From Lustribacter sp049512335 (GTDB lineage Bacteria; Vulcanimicrobiota; Vulcanimicrobiia; Vulcanimicrobiales; Vulcanimicrobiaceae), in the NCBI GenBank assembly GCA_049512335.1, contig JBEKXE010000002.1, positions 1 through 64,000 on the forward strand: 64,000 bases of DNA, given 5' to 3'. The notes under the pieces are model-generated. The model was not told the origin of the DNA, searched no databases, and saw only the letters and a list, made by a program, of their open reading frames with translations. The position numbers and the translations under genes were made by a program. How positions within the stretch are numbered: the first letter of the stretch is position 1; every line of letters starts with the position of its first letter. This document shows positions 51,323-59,276 of the stretch, piece by piece.

Positions 51323-51942
51323 ACGTTGCGGTGATCTACTACAGCTCGACCGGAAACGCGTACCGCGTCGCGCAAGCGGTCGAAGAGGGCGCGCAAACGG
51401 CCGGCGCCGAGGTGCGTCTGCGCAAGGTGCGCGAACTGGCGCCGGACGAGGCCATCGCTTCGAACAAAGGCTGGGAACAGCACCGGGCGGCGACGCAGCA
51501 CGTGCCCGAGGCAACGCTGGCGGACCTCGAGTGGGCTGACGGCTTCGCGTTCGGCACGCCGACGCGCTTCGGCGCGATGTCGGCCCAACTCAAGCAATTT
51601 CTCGACACCACCGGCCCGCTATGGATGAAGGGCGCGCTGGCCGACAAAGCCGCGACCGCGTTCGTCGGCTCGTCGTACCCGCACGGCGGCCAAGAAACGA
51701 CGCTGATGACGATCTACAACATGATGTATCACTGGGGCGCGGTCATCGTGCCGACCGGCTACACCGATCCCGCGATCGCCAAAGCCGGTGGTAATCCGTA
51801 CGGCACGAGTTATACCGATCCGCGCGGCGGCTCGCTGCCCGACGAGGTGTTGGCTGCGGCGCGCTTTCAGGGCGCGCGCCTCGCACGCTACGCCGGCGTG
51901 CTGGCGGCCAACCGAGCCCGGTTACGGGGCACTCCCGCTTAG
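51319..51942 (+). CDS. wrbA: WrbA-type NAD(P)H:quinone oxidoreductase
   Basis: A 207-residue flavodoxin-fold protein. The FMN phosphate loop is in VIYYSSTGNAYRVAQAVEEG (residues about 4-23). The WrbA landmarks GTPTRFGAMSAQLKQFLDTTG (about 76-96) and SSYPHGGQETTLMTIYNMMYHWGAVIV (about 115-141) are both intact. It reduces quinones by two electrons and protects against redox cycling. The ATG overlaps the SIS gene stop. It ends the operon; a promoter for the cys genes begins 49 bases after its stop. Confidence 0.93.
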   Translation: MNVAVIYYSSTGNAYRVAQAVEEGAQTAGAEVRLRKVRELAPDEAIASNKGWEQHRAATQHVPEATLADLEWADGFAFGTPTRFGAMSAQLKQFLDTTGPLWMKGALADKAATAFVGSSYPHGGQETTLMTIYNMMYHWGAVIVPTGYTDPAIAKAGGNPYGTSYTDPRGGSLPDEVLAAARFQGARLARYAGVLAANRARLRGTPA

Positions 51943-51990
51943 GCGGCGCGTTTTCAGCCGGAATAGTCCGATATAAGGAGTAGGCTCTGG

Positions 51991-52020
51991 TTGACCGGTC
52001 CACTTGCGATGTGGTATGCT
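51991..52020 (+). promoter_or_regulatory. Sigma70-like promoter of the cysH-cysD-cysNC operon
   Basis: TTGACC (51991-51996) and TATGCT (52015-52020) are separated by 18 bp and would start transcription near 52027. This leaves a leader of about 155 bases before cysH, which holds a branched fold and an intrinsic terminator. Confidence 0.6.
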
Positions 52021-52051
52021 CCCGGGCGATGCTCCGTCCGTGTTGTTGTCC

Positions 52052-52128
52052 GGTCATCGTGGCCACCTGTTGCCGTACGGCAACCGGGCGTGGTTCCGCA
52101 CTCGGCTGAGGGGTTCGTCCCCCCGACC
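52052..52128 (+). ncRNA. Candidate metabolite-sensing leader RNA of the cys operon
   Basis: A closing stem GGTC (52052-52055) with GACC (52125-52128) encloses several hairpins: GTTGCC-gtac-GGCAAC (52069-52084), a CCG..GTG/CAC..CGG arm (52084-52105), and GGGG-ttcgt-CCCC (52110-52122). The GGUCAU start, the internal GGCAACC and the position before sulfate-assimilation genes recall the SAM-I/SAM-IV clan of riboswitches. However, the second core motif (GGUGCCA-like) is not clear. A terminator follows at 52135, so attenuation control is likely. The ligand and class are not established. Confidence 0.5.
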
Positions 52129-52134
52129 ATCGTG

Positions 52135-52169
52135 CGACCCTCGCCTCGACGAGGGTCGTTTCATTTTTT
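52135..52169 (+). terminator. Intrinsic terminator in the cys leader (attenuator)
   Basis: The perfect 9-bp stem CGACCCTCG (52135-52143) and CGAGGGTCG (52150-52158) with a 6-base loop is followed by TTTCATTTTTT. It lies between the promoter at 51991 and the cysH ribosome site at 52170, and no gene ends nearby in this direction except wrbA about 190 bases upstream. This is the arrangement expected of a riboswitch- or attenuation-controlled terminator. Confidence 0.85.
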
Positions 52170-52181
52170 AGGAGTCCTGAA

Positions 52182-52853
52182 ATTTCCACCGATCTCGCCG
52201 CCGCCGCCGGCCTCGCGACCAAAACCATCCAGCAAACCATCGACACCTATCCCGGCCGCACGACGCTGTCGTGCTCCTTCGGTGGACCCTCAGGTATGGT
52301 GCTGCTCGACCTCGCGCTGCGTGTCGAGTCGCGACTGAACGTCTTCGTAATCGATACCGAGCTGCTGTTCCCCGAAACGCATACGCTGATCGAACGCGTC
52401 GAGGAGCGCTACGGTATCACCGTCGACCGGGTGCGTCCCGCGCTGAGCGTCGACGCACAGAACGCCGCGTACGGCGATGCGCTGTGGCAACGCGATCCCG
52501 ATGCCTGCTGCGATCTGCGCAAGGTCGAACCGCTGCGCGATTATTTGCGCGGCTTCGACGCTTGGTTGACGGCAGTGCGGCGCGATCAAGGCACGACGCG
52601 CGCCGAGATCCCGGTGCGCGCCTGGGACGAAACCGCCCAGATATTGAAGGTCGCTCCGCTCGCCGACTGGACCGAAGCGGACGTTTGGAACTACGTTCAG
52701 AGCCATGACGTCCCGGTGAACACGTTGCACTTCGACGGCTATCCCAGCATCGGCTGCGTTCATTGCACGCGTCGTGTCGCACCCGGCGAGCACGCGCGGG
52801 CCGGGCGCTGGCCGGGCTTCGAAAAGACGGAGTGCGGTATTCATGTTGCTTGA
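52182..52853 (+). CDS. cysH: Assimilatory APS reductase (CysH) with an apparent ATT start
   Basis: A 223-residue reductase that turns adenosine 5'-phosphosulfate into sulfite. The [4Fe-4S] cysteines of the APS-reducing type are present (DACCDL; GCVHC) together with the catalytic KTECGIH tail. The PP-loop region is LSCSFGGPSGMVLLDL (residues about 30-45). The first ATG (52296) would delete this loop. Upstream the frame is open and has no ATG, GTG or TTG. AGGAG at 52170-52174 lies seven bases before an ATT at 52182, which is the best start. cysD begins within its last codons (11 bp overlap). Confidence 0.88.
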   Translation: MSTDLAAAAGLATKTIQQTIDTYPGRTTLSCSFGGPSGMVLLDLALRVESRLNVFVIDTELLFPETHTLIERVEERYGITVDRVRPALSVDAQNAAYGDALWQRDPDACCDLRKVEPLRDYLRGFDAWLTAVRRDQGTTRAEIPVRAWDETAQILKVAPLADWTEADVWNYVQSHDVPVNTLHFDGYPSIGCVHCTRRVAPGEHARAGRWPGFEKTECGIHVA

Positions 52854-53700
52854 TGCGGCCGCCGTCAACGGAGTAACGGAGGACCGGCGGGAAGAACGCC
52901 CAGGCTTGGATTCTCTCGACCGCTTGGAAGCCGAAACGATTACGATCTTGCGCGAAGCGTATCGCGCGAGCTCGAAGCCCTGCATGCTCTGGTCGATCGG
53001 CAAAGACTCGACCGCACTGCTATGGATGGCGCGCAAGGCCTTTCTGGGCCGCGTTCCGTTTCCGATGATCTTGCTCGAAACGTTCATGGAACTGCCCGAA
53101 GTCTATGAATTCCGCGACGAGCTGATCGAGCAATGGCAGCTCGACTACTTCGCACAGGTCTGCCCGCCGGAAAGCGAAGTCGACCAGACGCTGCCCCCGG
53201 CAACCCGGGCCGCCGCGCGTAAGACCGAAGGTCTGCGCACGATGCTGCGCGAGCAGAAGTTCGACGCGGTGATCGTCGGCATCCGGCGCGACGAGCAGGC
53301 GATGCGCGCCAAAGAACGCGTCTTCAGCCCGCGCCGTATCGACGGCACGTGGGACGTGAAGGAACAGCCGCCGGAGTTCTGGGGCTACTACACGACCAGC
53401 GTGCCGGACGGCGCGCACCTGCGCGTGCACCCACTCCTATCGTGGACCGAGCTCGACATCTGGGAGTACACGCTGCGCGAGAAGATTCCGTTCGTGCCGC
53501 TCTACCTCGCGCGCAACGGTAAGCGCTACCGTTCGCTCGGGGAGAAGAACATCACGCTGCCGATCGACAGCAACGCCGCCACGATCGAAGAGATCATCGA
53601 GGAGCTGCGCGCAACGCGCGTTCCCGAGCGCGCCGGCCGCACGATGGACCACGAGAGCGAAGCCTCCTTCGAACGTCTGCGCGCCGGCGGGTACATGTAG
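52843..53700 (+). CDS. cysD: Sulfate adenylyltransferase small subunit CysD
   Basis: A 285-residue ATP sulfurylase catalytic subunit that makes APS from ATP and sulfate. The PP-loop is WSIGKDSTALLW (residues about 47-58). Family segments follow: VPFPMILLETFMELPEVYEF, VGIRRDEQAMRAKERVFSPR (near 146-165), and the end FERLRAGGYM. The ATG at 52843 lies within the end of cysH. One base separates its stop from cysNC. It acts with the GTPase part of CysNC. Confidence 0.96.
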   Translation: MLLDAAAVNGVTEDRREERPGLDSLDRLEAETITILREAYRASSKPCMLWSIGKDSTALLWMARKAFLGRVPFPMILLETFMELPEVYEFRDELIEQWQLDYFAQVCPPESEVDQTLPPATRAAARKTEGLRTMLREQKFDAVIVGIRRDEQAMRAKERVFSPRRIDGTWDVKEQPPEFWGYYTTSVPDGAHLRVHPLLSWTELDIWEYTLREKIPFVPLYLARNGKRYRSLGEKNITLPIDSNAATIEEIIEELRATRVPERAGRTMDHESEASFERLRAGGYM

Positions 53701-53701
53701 C

Positions 53702-55543
53702 ATGGACCTGCGCGTCGCGATTACCGGGCACGTCGATCACGGAAAGTCCACCCTGATCGGACGACTGCTTTACGACACCGGCAGTTTGGCCGACGGAAAA
53801 GCGGAAGAAATCCTCGCGTCGAGCGAACGGCGCGGCCTCGCGGTCGAGTGGTCGTTCGCGGTGGACGCTGCTCAGGAAGAGCGAGACCAAGCGATCACGA
53901 TCGAGACGACCCGCGTCTGGATGCATTACGGCGGCCGGCGGATCGTCATCATCGATACCCCCGGTCACCGCGAGTTCATCCGCAACATGATGAGCGGCGC
54001 CGCCGATGCCGACGCCGGCATTCTCGTTATCGACGCCCTCGAAGGAATTGCCGATCAAACCTACCGTCACGCGTACTTGCTGCGCTTGCTGGACGTTCCC
54101 GAGATCATCGTCGCGGTCAACAAGATCGACGCGGTCCTAGACGCGCAGGAACGTTTCGCGCAGATCAGCCGGGACATTCGCGCGGTTCTGGAAACCGCCG
54201 GAAAACCGGTGCGCGCCATCGTACCGCTTTCGGCGCGCGACGGCGACAACGTGGTCAACCGTTCGGAACGCACGGCCTGGTATTCGGGCCCGACGCTGAT
54301 CGAAGTGCTGCTCGCGCTGCACCCGGTCGCCCCGGCGGCCGACCGCGAGCTGCGTTTCGAGGTCGCCGACGTGTACCGGTTCAGCGACGAAGAACGCATC
54401 TCGGTCGGCAACGTCGTGGCCGGCGTGATCTTCCCGGGCGACCGCGTGCGTATCGCGCCGAGCGGCGCCACGACGCGCGTGCGTGCGATCAAGCGCTGGC
54501 CAGACGATCCCTCGCCTGCTCTCGCCGGTCAAGCCGTCGGTTTGACCTTCGACGATCCCGTCTTCATCGACCGCGGCGATGTCGTCACGCACGCCGATAG
54601 CACGCCGTTGCCGGCGACGTCGGCCTTCGAAGGCGTGTTCTTCTGGCTTTCGGAGGGTGGGCCGCGCGTCGGTGAGACGTTGTCGCTGAAAGTCGGCCGA
54701 GCCGAAGTGGCCGTGACCGTGGTCGGCATCGACGAGACGATCGATCTCGGCATCCTCGACAAGGTCGCGCCCGACGCCTCGGCGCGTCATTCGGCGTTCG
54801 CGCTGCGCCTGCGCGCGGCGCGCAGCGTGGCGGCCGAGGCCGATGCGCGCTGCGTCCTGTTGCGCAACGGCGACGTCGTCGGCGGCGGCAAGCTCTCGAA
54901 CGTCGAGGTGGCCGACGGACGGCGCTCCGACAACCTCGTTCTGGCGGGCCACCTGATCTCGAGCGAGGTGCGGACCCACCGCAACGGTTATCGCGGTCTG
55001 GTCGCGTGGCTCACCGGATTACCCGGCAGCGGCAAGTCGACGATCGCGATGGCGGTCGAACGCGAACTGTTCGCGCGCGGCTACTTCGTCTACGTCCTCG
55101 ACGGCGACAACGTGCGGGCGGGGCTCAACCGCGATCTCGGTTTTAGCCGCGACGAGCGCAAAGAGAACATTCGACGCGTGGGCGAGGTCGCGGCGCTGTT
55201 CGCCGACGCCGGCGCGATCGTGATCGCCGGGACCATCTCGCCGCACGCCGCGGACCGCGCGGCGGCCCGGGCGGCGGCGAAGCCCGGCGCGTTTCACGAA
55301 ATCTACGTGCGCGCGAGCGTCGAGACGTGCGCGGCGCGCGACGTGAAGGGACACTACGCCCGGGCGCGGGCCGGCGAACTGCCGGATTTCACCGGCGTTT
55401 CCGCGCCCTACGAAGAGCCGGAGCAGCCGGAATTGCTGGTCGACACGAACGCATCCAGCATCGAAGCCAGCGTCTCGGCCGTCGTCGAGTACCTGATTCG
55501 GGTCGCGACCGCGCCCGAAGCGTTGCTGAGCTACTCGATCTAA
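53702..55543 (+). CDS. cysNC: Bifunctional CysNC: sulfate adenylyltransferase GTPase subunit fused to APS kinase
   Basis: A 613-residue fusion. Residues 1-420 form the EF-Tu-like GTPase with GHVDHGKST (9-17), DTPGHREF (near 89) and NKID (near 140); it drives APS synthesis by CysD. Residues 430-610 are APS kinase with the P-loop GLPGSGKST (near 439), DGDNVRAGLNRDLGFSRDERKENIRR and ISPHAADRAAAR. The kinase would make PAPS, while the adjacent CysH is of the APS-reducing type. The PAPS may therefore serve sulfotransfer rather than reduction (inference). Confidence 0.96.
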   Translation: MDLRVAITGHVDHGKSTLIGRLLYDTGSLADGKAEEILASSERRGLAVEWSFAVDAAQEERDQAITIETTRVWMHYGGRRIVIIDTPGHREFIRNMMSGAADADAGILVIDALEGIADQTYRHAYLLRLLDVPEIIVAVNKIDAVLDAQERFAQISRDIRAVLETAGKPVRAIVPLSARDGDNVVNRSERTAWYSGPTLIEVLLALHPVAPAADRELRFEVADVYRFSDEERISVGNVVAGVIFPGDRVRIAPSGATTRVRAIKRWPDDPSPALAGQAVGLTFDDPVFIDRGDVVTHADSTPLPATSAFEGVFFWLSEGGPRVGETLSLKVGRAEVAVTVVGIDETIDLGILDKVAPDASARHSAFALRLRAARSVAAEADARCVLLRNGDVVGGGKLSNVEVADGRRSDNLVLAGHLISSEVRTHRNGYRGLVAWLTGLPGSGKSTIAMAVERELFARGYFVYVLDGDNVRAGLNRDLGFSRDERKENIRRVGEVAALFADAGAIVIAGTISPHAADRAAARAAAKPGAFHEIYVRASVETCAARDVKGHYARARAGELPDFTGVSAPYEEPEQPELLVDTNASSIEASVSAVVEYLIRVATAPEALLSYSI

Positions 55544-55566
55544 AGGCGCTTTAAAGGCGCTCCGCC

Positions 55567-55746
55567 CTAGTGGCGGTGGATGACGTTTTCGGCTGAGGCG
55601 ATGCCCGAGCCGACGGCGGCCTCGGTGCGGGTGACCAGGCCGACGATCCAGCGGATCGTCGCGACCACGCCGATCGCGGCGAAGACGAAGAGCACGAAGA
55701 AGACCCACATCGCGAAGTGGATCAGGTGGCCCAGGAGTGCTTCCAT
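55567..55746 (-). CDS. Small single-pass membrane protein (59 residues)
   Basis: A 59-residue reading frame. A long hydrophobic helix (HFAMWVFFVLFVFAAIGVVA, residues about 9-28) is followed by an amphipathic segment (TIRWIVGLVTRTEAAVGSGI) and a His-rich end. A GAAGG ribosome-like site is close to the ATG. The pattern is not random for this GC-rich DNA and suggests a real small membrane protein. Its partner and function are unknown. It converges on cysNC. Confidence 0.5.
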   Translation of the reverse strand: MEALLGHLIHFAMWVFFVLFVFAAIGVVATIRWIVGLVTRTEAAVGSGIASAENVIHRH

Positions 55747-55805
55747 AGCCTTCGGTTGCGGTGGGCGAAAAACGGAACCCTGCGGGGCGGGTCGAACACT
55801 TCGCT

Positions 55806-56027
55806 ATGTCCCTGACGCCCTTGAACAGCAATAACCAGCCGGTCATCTTGACCCAGCCGCTGCCGTTCAGCGCGGAGCAGAACCAGCCGCAGCCGTCGGC
55901 ACCCCCGGGGAGCATCGGACATCAGACGGGTCCGATCTCGGGTCAGCTCGTCAAGGGGAATCCGGGCGGTGTCGGAGCCTCGGACGTTTCGTCCGGAATC
56001 GGCGCCGCGCTCGATGCGAGTACCTAA
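55806..56027 (+). CDS. Small Pro/Gln/Ser-rich protein, first of a pair
   Basis: A 73-residue protein without signal peptide. The first half is rich in Asn, Gln and Pro (LTPLNSNNQPVILTQPLPFS), and the second half is Gly- and Ser-rich (GPISGQLVKGNPGGVGASDV). It looks disordered. It lies two bases before the next small gene, so they are probably co-expressed. No family is recognised. The longer in-frame start at 55761 has a less natural N-terminus. Confidence 0.45.
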   Translation: MSLTPLNSNNQPVILTQPLPFSAEQNQPQPSAPPGSIGHQTGPISGQLVKGNPGGVGASDVSSGIGAALDAST

Positions 56028-56029
56028 CG

Positions 56030-56230
56030 ATGATTCAGAATCTCGTCCTCAACAACTCGGACCATGCCTTCAGCGCGCAGTGGAGTGGGGTGCAAGCGAG
56101 CGAGGATCAGCCCAAGGTCCAAGCAACGCCGGGCACCGACGCAGCGATCCTCTCGCACGAGCGCGGTCAGCTGGAAGCGGGCACCCTCACTTCAGCCGGC
56201 ACCGGCGTCAACGCCGAGTATTCCGCCTAG
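56030..56230 (+). CDS. Small soluble protein, second of a pair
   Basis: A 66-residue acidic, polar protein (MIQNLVLNNSDHAFSAQWSG at the start; ending GTGVNAEYSA) with no signal peptide, membrane segment or known motif. It follows the previous small gene by two bases. Its end overlaps the convergent FAD-binding-subunit gene by 23 bases. Tandem tiny genes like these may encode structural or regulatory peptides, but nothing more can be said. Confidence 0.4.
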   Translation: MIQNLVLNNSDHAFSAQWSGVQASEDQPKVQATPGTDAAILSHERGQLEAGTLTSAGTGVNAEYSA

Positions 56231-57035
56231 CGCCGCTGCGGCGGACACCCCCGCCCGGCTCCGGCGCGGCACGGGACGAATCGTAGGCTTCCTTTAGCGC
56301 GGAGAGCACGAGCGGGATGATCGTGCGCCGCAGAACGCTCGTTTTCTCGTCGTCACCCCGGAAGGCGTCGGCCGCGCGCCGCGCGGCGTCCGCAAACGTC
56401 CCCTTGGCGATCATCGTGCCCGCCAGCGGATCGGCGACGCCGGCGAGGGCCATGGGCGCACCGCCGTCGACCGTGTAGGCGACGGTCGCCGTTCCGATCC
56501 GGTGCACGCCGGCCAACGCGAGCGCGACGAACACGCGCAGCTCGAAGGTTGCGACGCCGTCGCGGCGGCGGATGCGCCGGTCGGCGAACGCGACCTTCGG
56601 GAGTTCGGCCTTCAGTTTGACGGCCAGCGGAATCTCGTTCGGCGGCAGGCCGCGGGTCACGAGCGCGTCCAGCCGCGCCGTGCGCGTGGCGCCCATGCCG
56701 GCGATGATCAGCTGCGCGTCGAGCGCCCCCAGCCGGAAGCGTGCCGCCTCGGGACCGAACGGCGCGTTGCCGAACGCGCTGCGAATCAACGGCTCGCGCG
56801 CCACGCTTTCGAGATCGGCAAACGCGCCGATCTGCAGCCCGTAGCGGTCGCTCTCGATCGCGCGAAACTCCGGCACGTCGCCGACGTCGACGATGACGCC
56901 GTCGCCTTCGCCCGGATACTCGAGCCCGAGAAAGCCGCTGCGGCCGGCGCGCCAGCGGATGCGCCCGCGATGGACGAATGCGAGGCCCAACGCCTCACGC
57001 AAATGACGCGGCCGTGCAACCTTCGTTGCTTCCAT
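56208..57035 (-). CDS. Degenerate FAD-binding subunit of a molybdenum hydroxylase (CoxM/XdhB-like)
   Basis: A 275-residue protein whose first half resembles the FAD-binding domain of molybdopterin dehydrogenases: VDVGDVPEFRAIESDRYGLQIGAFADLESVA (about residues 50-80) matches the strand and IGA..T...L pattern. The two Gly-rich FAD motifs of active enzymes (AGGTDL; TVGGN) are replaced by RAGRSGFLG and GPEAARFRLG. It may no longer bind FAD. The C-terminal part is CoxM_C-like (GTATVAYTVDGGAPMALAGV). No partner subunits adjoin it. Confidence 0.65.
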   Translation of the reverse strand: MEATKVARPRHLREALGLAFVHRGRIRWRAGRSGFLGLEYPGEGDGVIVDVGDVPEFRAIESDRYGLQIGAFADLESVAREPLIRSAFGNAPFGPEAARFRLGALDAQLIIAGMGATRTARLDALVTRGLPPNEIPLAVKLKAELPKVAFADRRIRRRDGVATFELRVFVALALAGVHRIGTATVAYTVDGGAPMALAGVADPLAGTMIAKGTFADAARRAADAFRGDDEKTSVLRRTIIPLVLSALKEAYDSSRAAPEPGGGVRRSGARRNTRR

Positions 57036-57129
57036 TGACGCCGTATTTCAACGCGCGGTATGCGCCCACCCATGAACGCACCCGAAAGGTACGCAGCATC
57101 ACCGCAGCGGACTCTCATTGCACGTGAGC

Positions 57130-58116
57130 ATGCAAGCGGCGCTTCCGGACGTCAGCGACCTCGGCGACGGAATCGCGCAGATCCGGCTGCCGATGACGGG
57201 AAACCCGCTGCGTTACATCAACGGCTACGTCGTCGACGACGTCGAGGGTCTGACGCTGATCGATTGCGGCTGGAAGGCCGACGACGTGTTCGCGGCGCTG
57301 CAAGCCGGTTTGCACGCCTTGGGCCGCGGGCTCTCCGAGCTGCGGCGCATTCTGATCACGCATCACCACTTCGACCATTACGGGCTCGCCGCGACCTTGC
57401 GCCGGGCCGGGGTTCCGGAGCTGTTGATGCACGCACGCGACTGGGCGTTCGCGCAAGACTTCGCGGCGAGTCACCGCGAGAACGAGCGCGCCGCCAACGC
57501 GTGGCTCATGCGCAACGGCTTCGTGCCGACCGAGGGCGAGGACGCGGGCTTCGTCGGACGCTGGGAAGTGATCGCGCCGACGCGGCTGGTGGCCGACGGC
57601 GAGCGCGTCGGGCGCCTCGAGGCGATCTGGACGCCCGGCCATTCGGCGGGCCACTTGTGTTTCGCCGACACGCGCAGCCGCCGGTTGCTGACCGGCGATC
57701 ACGTTCTCGACCCCATCACCCCGCACATCGGGCTCTGGCAAGAGCACGCCGGGGACCCGATGGGCGACTACGCGGCCTCGCTGAACAAGGTGCGCGGGCG
57801 CGGTGCGGCCGGCGCGCTGCCGGCGCACGGGGAACCCTTCCCCGACCTCGACCGGCGCATCGACGAGTTGCTCGCGCATTCGGCGCAGCGCGAGGCGCAG
57901 ATCCTGAGCCTGCTCGTGCACGGGCCGGCGAGCGCCGGCGAGATTGCCGCCCGGCTGCCCTGGACGCGCCGCAATCGCGACTTTGCCGGGCTCGGCGCCT
58001 GGCATCAGGAGTTCGCGGTGTCGGAGACGGTCGCGCACCTGCGGCACCTGTGCGTGTCCGGGCGCATCGAGCCGGCCGGTGGACCCGACCCGATTCGTTA
58101 CAAAACCGCGCCGTAA
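57130..58116 (+). CDS. MBL-fold metallo-hydrolase
   Basis: A 328-residue metallo-beta-lactamase-fold hydrolase. The metal motif HxHxDH is THHHFDHYGLAA (His78 to His83). Further ligands are His in TPGHSAGHLCF (near 176-183) and Asp in LTGDHVLDP (near 197), and the late His is in LPAHGEPFPDL (near 235). A C-terminal winged-helix-like tail (about 255-328) is typical of the LACTB2/glyoxalase II-like group. ATG 57130 is chosen; GTG 57124 and TTG 57118 are possible because no clear ribosome site is seen. The substrate is unknown. Confidence 0.9.
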   Translation: MQAALPDVSDLGDGIAQIRLPMTGNPLRYINGYVVDDVEGLTLIDCGWKADDVFAALQAGLHALGRGLSELRRILITHHHFDHYGLAATLRRAGVPELLMHARDWAFAQDFAASHRENERAANAWLMRNGFVPTEGEDAGFVGRWEVIAPTRLVADGERVGRLEAIWTPGHSAGHLCFADTRSRRLLTGDHVLDPITPHIGLWQEHAGDPMGDYAASLNKVRGRGAAGALPAHGEPFPDLDRRIDELLAHSAQREAQILSLLVHGPASAGEIAARLPWTRRNRDFAGLGAWHQEFAVSETVAHLRHLCVSGRIEPAGGPDPIRYKTAP

Positions 58117-58217
58117 GAGGGACCAACTCTTAACGGCCGTAGGTGCCGGTCTGCCGGAGGAGGAGCAGAGCAGGCGACAAACGAGACCGTTTTCATGGTT
58201 GCTTCTCAGGTGGCCCG

Positions 58218-59276
58218 ATGGACGTAATGACGATCCTCGTTCTCGAAGAGACCGAGGCGGATTTGGGTCATCACCAGCGGATTCTGGAGACGATTCCGGG
58301 CGTGCGCCTGGGCCTCTTCGCCGATCCGGCTGCGGCGAGCAAGATCTACGTCGATCAGAAGATCGACGTGCTGGTGGTCGACGACGGCATCGCCGACGGC
58401 GGCCTGGCCTTCCTCAAGCAGGTCCACCTGCTCTCCGGGCGCCGCGACGTCCCGGTCGTGCTGCTGGTCGCCAACGGCGACAAAGACGTGCGCCGCGCGG
58501 CCTACGAATACGGCGTCTACAACGTGATCGAGAAGCCGATCGACCCGGCGTCCTACCTGTGCATCACGCGCAACGCGCTCTCGATGCAAGTGATGCGGCG
58601 CAACGACGCCAACAACACGACCGCGATCGTCGAACAGATGAAGACCGTCGTGGCCCAAGTCGAAGAGCGCGAGATCCAGCTGATCTACGGTTTGCTGCAC
58701 ACCGCCAACATGGTCGACCCGCACCTGTCGCGGCGCATGGTCAAGGTCGCCGGCTTGGCCGCGAAGATCGCGCACCGGGCGAGTGCGATCGGCCACGACG
58801 ACGCCCGGCGCTTCGGCATCGCCGCCCGCGTCTACGACATCGGCATGCTGTGCTTGCCGCCGCAGGTGCGCGATCGCCGCGCCGACCTGAGCGGCCCCGA
58901 CGCCGCGCGTCTGCTCGGGCCGCACGTCGAACGCTCGGGCGAGGTGTTCGCCAAGGAACGGAGCGGGCTCGTCGAGCTGGCGGCGATCATCGCGCGCCAG
59001 CACCACGAGCGTTTCGACGGCCGCGGCTATCCCGAAGGTCTCGACAAGCACGACATCTCGATCTACGCGCAGCTCGTGTCGGTGGCGGAAGTCTTCAACG
59101 ACGTGACGACGGTCGGACCGCCCACGACCGGTCACCGCATGCCGCTCTCCGAGCCCCAGGCGATGGCGTACATCGAGCGGCAGTCGGGAACGACGTTCGA
59201 CCCGGAGGTCATCGAGGGGTTGCGGCTGGTGGTGGAATCGCCGCTGGGCGAGCCGACGGTAGCGGCGAAAGTGTAA
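58218..59276 (+). CDS. Response-regulator-like REC domain fused to a degenerate HD-GYP domain
   Basis: A 352-residue protein. Residues about 3-125 form a receiver fold (ILVLEETEADLGHHQRIL; the probable phosphoacceptor Asp is in LVVDDGIADGG near residue 55; Lys in VIEKPIDP). Residues about 155-345 form an HD-GYP domain. The HHERFDGRGYPEG motif of cyclic-di-GMP phosphodiesterases is intact, but the HD pair reads ARVYDIGML, so His is replaced by Tyr and the following Lys by Met. It is probably a weak or non-enzymatic c-di-GMP effector. It overlaps the next gene by one base. Confidence 0.85.
   Translation: MDVMTILVLEETEADLGHHQRILETIPGVRLGLFADPAAASKIYVDQKIDVLVVDDGIADGGLAFLKQVHLLSGRRDVPVVLLVANGDKDVRRAAYEYGVYNVIEKPIDPASYLCITRNALSMQVMRRNDANNTTAIVEQMKTVVAQVEEREIQLIYGLLHTANMVDPHLSRRMVKVAGLAAKIAHRASAIGHDDARRFGIAARVYDIGMLCLPPQVRDRRADLSGPDAARLLGPHVERSGEVFAKERSGLVELAAIIARQHHERFDGRGYPEGLDKHDISIYAQLVSVAEVFNDVTTVGPPTTGHRMPLSEPQAMAYIERQSGTTFDPEVIEGLRLVVESPLGEPTVAAKV

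Noticed and set aside
55544..55563. Tandem AAAGGCGCT repeat after cysNC
   Set aside because: Two 9-base copies only; too short to separate from chance or local slippage.
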